A stretch of 32,081 bases of DNA. Source: Minisyncoccota bacterium (GTDB taxonomy: Bacteria; Patescibacteriota; Minisyncoccia; Phycocordibacterales; Phycocordibacteraceae). The translations under genes were made by a program, and so were the position numbers. The DNA is taken from NCBI GenBank assembly GCA_028695415.1, contig JAQVIY010000001.1, positions 177,067 to 209,147 of the forward strand, in the 5' to 3' direction. Below are positions 17,771 through 26,243 of this stretch, one piece after another. Numbering within the stretch: position 1 is the stretch's first letter; each line of letters starts with the position of its first letter. The notes below the pieces were generated by a model, which did not search any database, was not told the DNA's origin, and worked only from the letters and a program-made list of their open reading frames with translations.

Positions 17771-18055
17771 ATGAAATCCATCGGCGAGATGATGCCCGAG
17801 TTCGAGAAACGCGCGGCGGCGGCACCGAAGGGCAGGAAACGGCTCACCGAGCGCGGCGAGCTCATGCGCTTCTTCCTCCGCCACCTGAACTATTCGCGTA
17901 AGCAGGACGGTCTCGCACCGATGACGATGGCCCACCTCGGCACTGTACTCGAACAGATTCCGACAAAAGATTTGTACTATCTGAAGAGCGTCTGCAGTCA
18001 GGCAAAGAGCTTTAGTAAAAAATTCTGGTGGGAGCTCGACCCGACAAAGCACTAA
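17771..18055 (+). CDS. Small hypothetical protein
   Basis: 94-aa ORF with TATACT 6 nt upstream of ATG; coding-like composition. Confidence 0.65.
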   Translation: MKSIGEMMPEFEKRAAAAPKGRKRLTERGELMRFFLRHLNYSRKQDGLAPMTMAHLGTVLEQIPTKDLYYLKSVCSQAKSFSKKFWWELDPTKH

Positions 18056-18103
18056 CGATAGGCCATCTTTATTTTGTTGTGCCGCTGGGCTATACTAGGC
18101 AAC

Positions 18104-18640
18104 ATGAAAGAAATCGTGCAAGATGGCGCAACGGTATTGCGCGGCGAGGCGAAGCCCGTCCCCGAAGATATGTTCGGGACGCCGGTACTCGCGCAGATTA
18201 TCAGCGACATGAAAGAGTCGCTCGACCCCGAACTCGAGGGTGTCGCTATCGCCGCGCCACAGATAGCCGTCCCGTACCGCATCTTCGTCGTGCGAAAGGA
18301 TCGTACGCTCCCCTTGCCGCCGATTGAGGAAAATGAGACTATCCCGCCGCCACCTCCACCCTCTTACGAGGTTTACATCAACCCCGAGATAGTGAAGACC
18401 TCGCGACGGCGAGCGAAGATGGACGAAGGCTGTCTCTCGGTGCGCGGCGTCTACGGCACGACCAAGCGGCACGAACGCGTAACGGTGCGTGCGAGAAATG
18501 AAGACGGTTCGCGCTTCGAACGCGGCGGTGGTGGTATTATGGCGCAAATATTTGAACACGAGATAGATCACCTCAACGGAATTCTTTTCATTGACCACGC
18601 CGAACACCTAATCGAGATCAAGCATGCCGTCCCTCAATAA
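18104..18640 (+). CDS. def: Peptide deformylase
   Basis: GVAIAAPQIAVP, DEGCLSVRGVYG, FEHEIDHLNGILF. Confidence 0.95.
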   Translation: MKEIVQDGATVLRGEAKPVPEDMFGTPVLAQIISDMKESLDPELEGVAIAAPQIAVPYRIFVVRKDRTLPLPPIEENETIPPPPPPSYEVYINPEIVKTSRRRAKMDEGCLSVRGVYGTTKRHERVTVRARNEDGSRFERGGGGIMAQIFEHEIDHLNGILFIDHAEHLIEIKHAVPQ

Positions 18641-19469
18641 TTCTCGGGATCTTCGACAATCGCATAAATTTATATACTTCGGTACACCGACGGTCGCGAG
18701 CGAGACGCTCGCGACCCTTATCGAACACGGCTTCGCACCCGTGCTCGTCGTGACTTCTCCTGATGCGCCGCGCGGACGCGGGCTTATCCTCACCCCCTCG
18801 CCAACTAAAGTGCTCGCGCTTGAGAAAGGCATTCCCGTCCTTACGCCCGAGAAGCTTGATACGGAGGCGATTTCCGCTATTGCCGCCTACGAAGCTGAGT
18901 ATGGAGTCTGTGTTGCCTACGGCAAGATATTCCCTGAAGAACTCATCCGTACCTTCCCGAAAGGAATACTCAATATCCATTATTCGCTTCTCCCGAAATA
19001 TCGCGGCGCAACGCCGCTTGAGACCGCGCTCCTTGCGGGCGAACACGAGACCGGGGTGACGATACAGAAGATGGTGAAGGAACTCGATGCAGGCAACATC
19101 ATCGCACAGGAAGCAACGCCTATCGCTTCGAGCGAGACTGCGCGTGAGCTCCGTCCGCGTCTCATCGAGCTTGGGGCGCGTTTGCTTACTGAGACGCTCC
19201 CGGCATTTGAACGGGGCGAGATATCACCCGTGCCTCAGGACGCGTCACGCGCGACGCGTGCATACAAAATAAAAAAAGAAGACGGGCTCCTCTCGCTTGA
19301 TGCGTCTCCCGAGGAGAATTGGAACAAGTACCGCGCCTATGCTGACACTATCGGCACCTATTTCATGCAAAACGGAAAGCGCGTGAAGGTGACAAAAGCG
19401 GAATTCACTCGTGGTGAGTTTCGCATTTTGCGCGTCATACCCGAGGGTAAACGCGAGATGGATTTCTAA
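18624..19469 (+). CDS. fmt: Methionyl-tRNA formyltransferase
   Basis: FIYFGTPTVASETLATLIEHG..., LNIHYSLLPKYRGATPLETALLAGEHETGVTIQKM; overlaps def. Confidence 0.93.
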   Translation: MPSLNNSRDLRQSHKFIYFGTPTVASETLATLIEHGFAPVLVVTSPDAPRGRGLILTPSPTKVLALEKGIPVLTPEKLDTEAISAIAAYEAEYGVCVAYGKIFPEELIRTFPKGILNIHYSLLPKYRGATPLETALLAGEHETGVTIQKMVKELDAGNIIAQEATPIASSETARELRPRLIELGARLLTETLPAFERGEISPVPQDASRATRAYKIKKEDGLLSLDASPEENWNKYRAYADTIGTYFMQNGKRVKVTKAEFTRGEFRILRVIPEGKREMDF

Positions 19470-19828
19470 CGGCCGAAGCGAAGCATCTCCTTGACCTTCG
19501 CGTGGCCGCGCTTCCAGAGCGTGCGCGTGCGCCCGCGCGCGTGCCGTATTTCAGCCTCAAGTTCGCTCCGCACCCTGTCTGCCGCGCTCTCAGCGCTCGG
19601 CTTCACTGCTTCGGCGTGATACACCCTATCGTTCACGACAAGCCGCGCGACGAGCCGCGTCGGCTCTGACGACCGTCCTTCAGGCGGCGCCTCCTCAAGT
19701 TCTATCTCAAGCAATGCCCGCTCGCCTTCTTCACCAAGGAGTCGAAGCGGGGCGGCGAGTTTCTCTTCGAGCAATCTTTCTGTCTGGGGAGAGAGCTGGT
19801 ATTTCGTCGCCTTGATAGTTATGTTCAT
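19466..19828 (-). CDS. hpf: Ribosome hibernation promoting factor (HPF/RaiA-like)
   Basis: MNITIKATKYQLSPQTERLLEEKLAAPLRLLGEE..., VVNDRVYHAEAVKPSAESAADRVRSELEAEI. Confidence 0.85.
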   Translation of the reverse strand: MNITIKATKYQLSPQTERLLEEKLAAPLRLLGEEGERALLEIELEEAPPEGRSSEPTRLVARLVVNDRVYHAEAVKPSAESAADRVRSELEAEIRHARGRTRTLWKRGHAKVKEMLRFGR

Positions 19829-19838
19829 ATGAGAAAAG

Positions 19839-20057
19839 TCAGCTGCTAATACTTATCATTTTAGCGCGAGAACGATGTCCTGTCAGGATACGCACCTTGC
19901 CTAAAGGCTTCCCTACCCGTAGCGCGATGAGCTCGCGTACGCGATTATTCGCGCGGTTCCCTGTCGCCGGCTCGCGAACCGAGATAAGGAGCGTCTCCCC
20001 TTTCTCCTCGACTTTCTCCTTCTTCGCGTCTGGCGTAACGAAAACTTTGAGGTACAT
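19839..20057 (-). CDS. DUF167/YggU family protein
   Basis: MYLKVFVTPDAKKEKVEEKG...REPATGNRANNRVRELIA...VRILTGHRSRAKMI. Confidence 0.85.
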   Translation of the reverse strand: MYLKVFVTPDAKKEKVEEKGETLLISVREPATGNRANNRVRELIALRVGKPLGKVRILTGHRSRAKMISISS

Positions 20058-20297
20058 TTATTTCTTCGCGTACTGTTCTTGCAGATACGCGACGATGTCG
20101 CTCGACTCATACATCTCGACCCCGCGCTCGCGGTCGACCAGGTAGGGTACTTGCCGCTTCCCTCCTCGTGCGACGAGCTCGGCAATTATCGCTTCGTCAG
20201 CGATATTTTTCTCCTCAAAGGTTACACCGAGATCGGCTCCAGTATCGAGCACCTTGTGGCAGAACGGGCAGCCCGTCTTTACATACAGAGTCAGCAT
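20058..20297 (-). CDS. Glutaredoxin-like protein
   Basis: LYVKTGCPFCHKVL, QVPYLVD, MYESSDIVAYL. Confidence 0.88.
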   Translation of the reverse strand: MLTLYVKTGCPFCHKVLDTGADLGVTFEEKNIADEAIIAELVARGGKRQVPYLVDRERGVEMYESSDIVAYLQEQYAKK

Positions 20298-20370
20298 ATC
20301 TATGAGAGTATCATACCGCTATCACCATTCCTCGATTTACTTCCCTCGCTAAGCCTCGTACACTAAGGAT

Positions 20371-20655
20371 ATGGACATCTTGACCCTTTCGTTCGACGTT
20401 TTGATAGCTTTGTTGTCGCTGTGGGTGCTCGTGAAGTTGACCGGCTACGGCGGGCCTATCGGGCAGGCGCTCAACATGGTCGGCTACGGCATCATCACCA
20501 TTGGCGTCTCGCAATTCATCGAGACCGTCGGCCTCTACTTCTTGGGAGACGCGGGAATGGGCATCGTCGAGATAGTACATTTCTTCCATCATCTCGTTCT
20601 CCTTGCCGGTATGCTTCTTGTGTTCTTCGGATTCAAGAAATTGATGAACGAATAA
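20371..20655 (+). CDS. Small membrane protein of unknown function
   Basis: 94 aa, three hydrophobic segments; TACACT 6 nt before ATG. Confidence 0.65.
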   Translation: MDILTLSFDVLIALLSLWVLVKLTGYGGPIGQALNMVGYGIITIGVSQFIETVGLYFLGDAGMGIVEIVHFFHHLVLLAGMLLVFFGFKKLMNE

Positions 20656-21156
20656 TTAAGAGTTGAGAGCCCAGAGCGCGTAGTTCAAATATGAGGCGAA
20701 GCTGACCCAAGCGATATACGGCACGAGAAGCCACGCGGCCGGCTGAGACACTTTCGCGAATGTCCAAATCGTGGCAACTATCGAGAACCAAAGGAAAATG
20801 ATTTCGACAAACGCTGTCCCTAGAGCATGAAGGCCGAAAAAGATAATTGACCAAAGCGTATTGAGTATCAGCTGGCACGCGAATATGCCAACGGCGATTT
20901 TTACCCCTCTGCGATCAAATCCATTCTTCCAGACGAGGAACAGGGCGACGCCCATAAGAGCATAAAGCAGCGTCCACACCGGACCAAAGACCCAAGCTGG
21001 CGGATTAAGAACCGGTTTTGTAAGGGCGGCATACCAGGTCGGAATTGACGATACGGTAAAGACTGTCCCGATCACGCCCGCAAGCTCGGAAACTGCGACG
21101 GAGATAATGAGTTTGAGAGTGTTATTCATACTTGAAACGATACTCTGCTTCCCCAC
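20656..21156 (-). CDS. tspO: TspO/MBR family protein
   Basis: TWYAALTKPVLNPPAWVFGPVWTLLYALMGVALFLVW..., WSIIFFGLHALG..., LLVPYIAWVSFASYLNYALWALN. Confidence 0.93.
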   Translation of the reverse strand: MGKQSIVSSMNNTLKLIISVAVSELAGVIGTVFTVSSIPTWYAALTKPVLNPPAWVFGPVWTLLYALMGVALFLVWKNGFDRRGVKIAVGIFACQLILNTLWSIIFFGLHALGTAFVEIIFLWFSIVATIWTFAKVSQPAAWLLVPYIAWVSFASYLNYALWALNS

Positions 21157-21206
21157 AATCGTCTACCTAAAGACTGCGCGGGACTGTCCTATGGAGATGA
21201 CTACCT

Positions 21207-21238
21207 AGGTAGCAAGGGCTACCATTGCCTTGCTACCT
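21207..21238. repeat. Perfect 11-bp inverted repeat
   Basis: AGGTAGCAAGG-gctaccattg-CCTTGCTACCT; no T-tract. Confidence 0.8.
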
Positions 21239-21315
21239 GATCAGCCCTCGCCGTGTGAAAGCTGTTCCCGCCTGTGAAGTATAGAAATGATGAACCGCCT
21301 CCTAACGGTTCATAG

Positions 21316-21771
21316 TTAGTGGCGGCTCATAGAAAGTAACGGGAGCACTTCGCTGGCAAGGGGATCACCATAATCAACGAAACGCACCCTACCATCAAAT
21401 GTACACACATTGCAGTCATTGAAGAGGTCAGATCGTTGCAGGTGTGGCGGAAGCAACGGTTGTTCCTTGAGGAGATCCCTCATGGCATCTGGGTGCCCGA
21501 TTGGTTCTCCGCGAAGCATTACAATCACGAATCCCCAGACGTAACATCCTATGACTGGTGCAATTGGATATTCTGGATGTTCGCGAGAGATTTGCACCTC
21601 ACGGCGGTTTGCAATAATACCGCCAAATAGCGTCTCAAGAATCGTCTTGATGAGACTCCCTTCATACTTCTTGAACCGTTGTTTTAGCATCCCTTCAGAA
21701 TGAGCCCTGAGGAGGATGTAGAACGGAACAAGCGGTCTAATGGGGAATGCTATCTTTACAACCACGTCGCT
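21316..21771 (-). CDS. Hypothetical protein
   Basis: Coding-like ORF (start at MSDVVVKIAF; may extend to 21858); C-terminal TFDGRVRFVDYGDPLA. Confidence 0.55.
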   Translation of the reverse strand, partial: SDVVVKIAFPIRPLVPFYILLRAHSEGMLKQRFKKYEGSLIKTILETLFGGIIANRREVQISREHPEYPIAPVIGCYVWGFVIVMLRGEPIGHPDAMRDLLKEQPLLPPHLQRSDLFNDCNVCTFDGRVRFVDYGDPLASEVLPLLSMSRH

Positions 21772-22059
21772 CATTATGATAACGAGACGTGTACATCCTG
21801 TCTTTATTTGCACGATGACCTCCCGTATCACTTGATTGAACAGATATGCCCGAAACAACAGAGAGCTCTTTACGAGCCCGAACTAGATCTTATATACTAT
21901 GAATAATATGCACTGTCAAATCTAGCTCCGTGAGAACATCACACGGGAGCCTCCCCGGCCTCCTTCTCCGCAGAGTAAAATTGTCGAACCTTGATATAAA
22001 AGGAACCCTGCAGCGTGGACACGCGACGCGGGGGCTCAAGGTCCAGTGCTTGTTTGGAT

Positions 22060-22094
22060 AAATAAAAAAGAGCCGCTCGCAACATACGAGCGGC
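22060..22094 (-). terminator. Intrinsic terminator on minus strand
   Basis: Minus strand GCCGCTCG-tatgttg-CGAGCGGC-TCTTTTTTATT. Confidence 0.88.
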
Positions 22095-22114
22095 CCATGA
22101 ATGGTGAATCCAGA

Positions 22115-22450
22115 TCAGGAGATAAGCCTGTCGGCCTGAATTTCGACTCTTACCCCGGCTCGCTCGAAAGCGATCAAGCCCGGCTCAAGGTCAAGCACGT
22201 CGCTCCAACTCGCAATCTTCGGGGTAATTCTACTGCCGTCGATTTTGAGGTAGCCGCGTGCCCTCCATGCGGGAAGGTGATTTCTTGTCATCTGTTCCGG
22301 CATGGTCCGGTAATAGATGCGACGTTCGCCGATGGCCGCGGGTGTACCCGGTGCCGGCGGCGCGAAGTTCAACTGGATGAAGTTCGTCCCCCAGTCTTCG
22401 TCGATACCGGTTGCCTTCAGCTTATAGCGAGCGAGCGAGCGAGCCGACAA
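22115..22450 (-). CDS. Hypothetical ORF (possible out-of-frame 3' part of upstream gene)
   Basis: TTG-start ORF beginning in the GCGA repeat, followed by a minus-strand terminator. Confidence 0.4.
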   Translation of the reverse strand: MSARSLARYKLKATGIDEDWGTNFIQLNFAPPAPGTPAAIGERRIYYRTMPEQMTRNHLPAWRARGYLKIDGSRITPKIASWSDVLDLEPGLIAFERAGVRVEIQADRLIS

Positions 22451-22629
22451 GGTATGTTGCCAGCCTGTTCGTACTCTTTATTGTCCCAGTGCAAATCTGC
22501 GCGATATTGGATTGCACGCATCGGCGCGCGATTCTCCATGACACCCCACTCGAGATGCTTTGGCCACTTCGGGAACATCTTCTGTGTCTTATCAAACGCG
22601 GTCTTGATCGCCTCCTCTTTTTTCTTCAT
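22417..22629 (-). pseudogene. TPR-like fragment in a different frame from the upstream ORF
   Basis: MKKKEEAIKTAFDKTQKMFPKWPKHLEWGVMENRAPMRAIQYRADLHWDNKEYEQ continues the helical repeat of the preceding ORF; ATGA overlap at 22626-22629. Confidence 0.5.
22427..22444. repeat. Tetranucleotide repeat (GCGA)4.5
   Basis: gcgagcgagcgagcgagc at the junction of ORFs 22417-22629 and 22115-22450. Confidence 0.95.
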
Positions 22630-23207
22630 GTCGCCGATACGAGCCCGACATAGGTCTGTATATAATCCTCATCCATCTTAAGCGTCTTCTTGAGTAGCCG
22701 TAACGCTTTCTTCGCGCCTTCCTTACCTTCATCGCACAACTCCATCGCATCGTAATACAAATCATCCTTTTCACACATCATATCGGCGATATATCCTGTC
22801 TCCCTTTTGGCCGTCATCTGCCGCACCACATGCTCCATCACCGCCTCGGCCGCGAACGCGTCCGCGAGCTTCTTCGCATCGCCTCCCTCCCCATTGCGCA
22901 TGAGCTCGCACAGCGCGCATCCGTCACATCCTTTGAACACCTCGCGTATCTCAACGCGAGGGTTCGTCGTCAGCCACTCGCTCACACACTCCCACGCCTG
23001 ATCAGAAATGAATTGGTCCCACGCGTGAATCCAACCGTCCGTCTCCTTCTCCAAGAAATCCTCGAACGCACGCCGGCCGCCTTTCTTGAATGTCTCCTCC
23101 GCGCCAGGCGCTATGCCCGGCCAGAGCTCATGCAGGAAATATCGGACGTTCTCCGCATATTCGGCATCAAGTATTCGTCCATATTCACTTATCTCCTCCA
23201 TCACCAA
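22626..23207 (-). CDS. TPR/helical-repeat protein, N-terminal part, CxxCxxC motif
   Basis: FKGCDGCALCELMRNGE and ...ALRLLKKTLKMDEDYIQTYVGL; overlaps the DUF2130 3' end. Confidence 0.65.
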   Translation of the reverse strand: MVMEEISEYGRILDAEYAENVRYFLHELWPGIAPGAEETFKKGGRRAFEDFLEKETDGWIHAWDQFISDQAWECVSEWLTTNPRVEIREVFKGCDGCALCELMRNGEGGDAKKLADAFAAEAVMEHVVRQMTAKRETGYIADMMCEKDDLYYDAMELCDEGKEGAKKALRLLKKTLKMDEDYIQTYVGLVSAT

Positions 23208-24696
23208 GTTCGAGTGCTTTGATTTGTGGAAGGGTTACCAGTCCACTCAAGTCACCATACATACCGACAGTGTTCGTGATGACTTTTTTGATTTGCTTCT
23301 CTCGTTCGGCCCATATTTTTTCATACGCGAGACGCTCTTTTTTTAATCCATCGTCCATGCTTGCAAAAGCTTCGACAATGGCTTCAACACGCTGGCGGAA
23401 TTCTACGCCCGTTAGATACGAATAGAGGACCTCCATCTTTTCATTTTTCCCCACTGACATTGCACGCTCACGCGTAACAGATTCAAGATTTGTGCGTAAC
23501 GCTGCCGCAAGAGCGCCTGCGAGTTGTACGTCGCAGATCCAGACTCCGTCACGAAATACAAAACCTTTTACGTCTTGCGGTAATGCGGTAGACACTATGA
23601 CTGCAATTTCGGCCTTGACAGCGCGTTGGTCATCCTTGAGCTTTTGTATCCACCCCTCACTCCACGCCTTTGTCCGTTTTGATTCCCAGACAATCTGTCC
23701 ACACTCACGCCCGGAACGGTCTCGGACTTTTTGTGTGATATCTGCCCCCTTAACACCCTTTGGTACTGGTTGAATGTCGTCGAGAGGAAACTCTGTTTGT
23801 AGAAGTTCCTCAAGACTGAGTTCTAAGACCTCGCCCTGCGTCTGTTGAGATCCTTGTTCAAGTTTACGAGCGAGCTCGTCTTTTGCTTTGGTGGCGTCAG
23901 TAAGCTGCTTCTTCAACTGTCCGATGATGTATTGGTGTTCTTCTGCTGCCTTCTTGGCAGCATCTTCTGATATTTTCTTGCGTTCTTCATCAAGTTGACG
24001 CTGCTTCTCCAGCTCGAAACTTTTTCGCTCCTCTTCGAGCTGATTCTTCTCCCTTCGCAACGAAATCTCCATAGTGTGCGCCTCCTGGAGTTTTGCATCT
24101 TTCTCAGCCATCTGTTCCTCTAATAATTTCTTCTCGGCTTCTTTTTCCTTCTCAATATCGTCGATCTGACGTTGCAGCTTCGCAGTATCTTTTTCTACCT
24201 GTCTCGATACCCGAGCAAATGCCTCGTCTTCAATCTTCTTGCGTCCTTCTTCGAGTTTCTTTTCTTTCTCTGCTTCGAAATTTTCCCTCTCTGTTTCCAG
24301 TTTCTTACGCTCGGCGCGAGCCTCTGCCATTTCTGTGTTTGCCTTTGTCAATTTCTCGTCACGTTCTTTTATTTGTGCCTCAAGAAGTTGAAGCTCTGCG
24401 GCTTTTTGTTTATCCGCCTCTGCTTGTGCGTTTTTCCAAAGGGCAACCTTCTCCGAAGCGACCTTCTCTGCTACTTTCTTATTGATTTCCACTTGAGCAT
24501 TCTGCCGTGCTTCGGCAAGCTTCTGTCGCTCTTGTTCAATCTCTTTCTTCTGTCTTTGCAGCTCTGCTTCTTTCGCCCTGCTTTCTGAAGCAAGAGTCTT
24601 TTTGAGCCGCTCTTCGATCTGGTGTGTCAACGCTTCATCGATAGAAATGATCTCGTTGCAATGCGGACACTCAATCTTTTGCTGGTTTTCGTTCAT
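23185..24696 (-). CDS. DUF2130-like coiled-coil protein with N-terminal zinc finger and candidate PD-(D/E)xK region
   Basis: IECPHCNEIISIDEAL, ~250-aa charged coiled coil, GADITQKVRDRSGRECGQIVWESKRTKAWSEGW. Confidence 0.75.
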   Translation of the reverse strand: MNENQQKIECPHCNEIISIDEALTHQIEERLKKTLASESRAKEAELQRQKKEIEQERQKLAEARQNAQVEINKKVAEKVASEKVALWKNAQAEADKQKAAELQLLEAQIKERDEKLTKANTEMAEARAERKKLETERENFEAEKEKKLEEGRKKIEDEAFARVSRQVEKDTAKLQRQIDDIEKEKEAEKKLLEEQMAEKDAKLQEAHTMEISLRREKNQLEEERKSFELEKQRQLDEERKKISEDAAKKAAEEHQYIIGQLKKQLTDATKAKDELARKLEQGSQQTQGEVLELSLEELLQTEFPLDDIQPVPKGVKGADITQKVRDRSGRECGQIVWESKRTKAWSEGWIQKLKDDQRAVKAEIAVIVSTALPQDVKGFVFRDGVWICDVQLAGALAAALRTNLESVTRERAMSVGKNEKMEVLYSYLTGVEFRQRVEAIVEAFASMDDGLKKERLAYEKIWAEREKQIKKVITNTVGMYGDLSGLVTLPQIKALELGDGGDK

Positions 24697-24704
24697 AAAG
24701 AGGA

Positions 24705-24878
24705 TCAATGATATTTCCTCACACCCTTGAAGGGGTGGTTTTTGTCTGATTTCTGGTTGATGAATTTGTTGGTTGTCGTGTCGATCTCGACCCATCGTTC
24801 TGTTTTTGGGTTGTAAACTTGCTTGCGGTTGCGCACCGCACCCACTCTTCCAGGACCTTTTGGAGGATTAGTAGCCAT
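24705..24878 (-). CDS. 57-aa basic protein
   Basis: Not in track (<60 aa): MATNPPKGPGRVGAVRNRKQVYNPKTERWVEIDTTTNKFINQKSDKNHPFKGVRKYH*; fits 1 nt after hsdS and 8 nt before the DUF2130 gene. Confidence 0.75.
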   Translation of the reverse strand: MATNPPKGPGRVGAVRNRKQVYNPKTERWVEIDTTTNKFINQKSDKNHPFKGVRKYH

Positions 24879-24879
24879 A

Positions 24880-26241
24880 TTATTTCGCGTTAGATTCTAT
24901 TAACTCTTCTACCTTACGCTTCGCCTCGTCGAGCAGGCGCTTTGCCTCGGCACGCGCCACATGCGACTCGCGCACCATCTCGGCGATCTTTTGTTGTACC
25001 TTATCTGGCAAAACAGGCACCAACATTTCTTTAATACTCTCTTTCGGCACTGCCGTTAAAATCGTGCCTGCACATCGCTGCTCAAGCTGGTAGCGGAAAA
25101 CGACACTCTTCGCGAGCACGAGCAGTACCTCTGGCAAAATCTCTTTGCTCCTAAACTGGAAGAAGCCCGTGGAGGCAACATGCCCAGATTGTGCCTTATC
25201 AACGAGCGCAACCTTCTCAAGTGAGCCCTCGACGCTTGACACGATGACGTCATTTGCCTTAAGTAAGCGCTTCGCGCGGCTCGGTGTCTCCTTACTCACC
25301 ACCACCGACGCGCCGTCGATAACCCCTATCGGCGCATTAATGTTCGAGAGTTCGACGTAGTTGATCTCTTTATCGGGCTCTTTTGTCGGGTCAAACCGCG
25401 CTGGGACATTCTCAATCACGTCTTCAAGTCGCTTGGCTTTATACGCTCGCAACTTCTCCACCAACTTCTCATATCTCGACTGGAAGTATTCGGCGTCGAT
25501 GCGCCCTGCGGTCTTCACCTCTGACAATTTCGCCACGCTCCACAACTCCCCCGACGCCTTCTCTTCAAAATCCGCCAGCCCCAATTCCTCAAGCAACATC
25601 TCCTCGGCTTGAATATATAGATTCTTTGCGTTTTTGAATGCCTTCTCAGCACGAAGGGTTAAAGCGGCTATTTTTTCTTTTTGGTCGACAGAAATATTAG
25701 GGACTATGAAATTACGGATGTCTTCCAGATGAAGGTCAGGCTGTGAAATACCCTTGGCGGATCTAATCGCTTGAAATCGGCCAAATTTTGAATTTAGAAA
25801 GGTTGAAAGAAAGTACTTGTCGACATCCGATACCCCCTTAAGAACAGCTAAACTAACGAAGATATTAAAACTCGGCGCGCTATCTGGGACAACAGCACTG
25901 ATTCCGACTGACCCCACTTTGGTAAGCAAAATGTCTCCAACAACTGGTTTGCAACTCTTTAGGATCTTGTCAAATTCTCGCGTTATGAATGAAATGTCCC
26001 CATCAAAATTTATTTGTTGCTCTGTGACATCTTTCACCATTAGAAATGGGACTCCGCTTTTTTGATATTCCGGCGTCTGATGAGAGCCATCTGTTACCTT
26101 CGTACATAAATCTCCAAGTCTTTGATAAGATAGTTCCTTGATTTTCTCGACAGCGTCTAGATACTCCGGCTGATAGTATTCCGCATCCAGCCGCTTCGCG
26201 CCTTCGAGTTCTGATCTTTTGATTAACGAGAAAACGACCAT
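24880..26241 (-). CDS. hsdS: Type I-like restriction-modification specificity subunit HsdS
   Basis: Two half repeats (KRLDAEYYQPEYLDAVEKIKELSYQRLGDL / GRIDAEYFQSRYEKLVEKLRAYKAKRLEDV), each with a recognition-domain-like segment. Confidence 0.9.
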   Translation of the reverse strand: MVVFSLIKRSELEGAKRLDAEYYQPEYLDAVEKIKELSYQRLGDLCTKVTDGSHQTPEYQKSGVPFLMVKDVTEQQINFDGDISFITREFDKILKSCKPVVGDILLTKVGSVGISAVVPDSAPSFNIFVSLAVLKGVSDVDKYFLSTFLNSKFGRFQAIRSAKGISQPDLHLEDIRNFIVPNISVDQKEKIAALTLRAEKAFKNAKNLYIQAEEMLLEELGLADFEEKASGELWSVAKLSEVKTAGRIDAEYFQSRYEKLVEKLRAYKAKRLEDVIENVPARFDPTKEPDKEINYVELSNINAPIGVIDGASVVVSKETPSRAKRLLKANDVIVSSVEGSLEKVALVDKAQSGHVASTGFFQFRSKEILPEVLLVLAKSVVFRYQLEQRCAGTILTAVPKESIKEMLVPVLPDKVQQKIAEMVRESHVARAEAKRLLDEAKRKVEELIESNAK

Positions 26242-26243
26242 GA

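Noticed and set aside
22033-22195. Repeated GGCTCAAGGTC at 22033 and 22184
   Set aside because: Only 11 nt with no flanking similarity; not enough to support a repeat element.
22046-22681. 211-aa + strand ORF
   Set aside because: Antisense to coding-like minus frames and a minus terminator; low-complexity, unconvincing translation.
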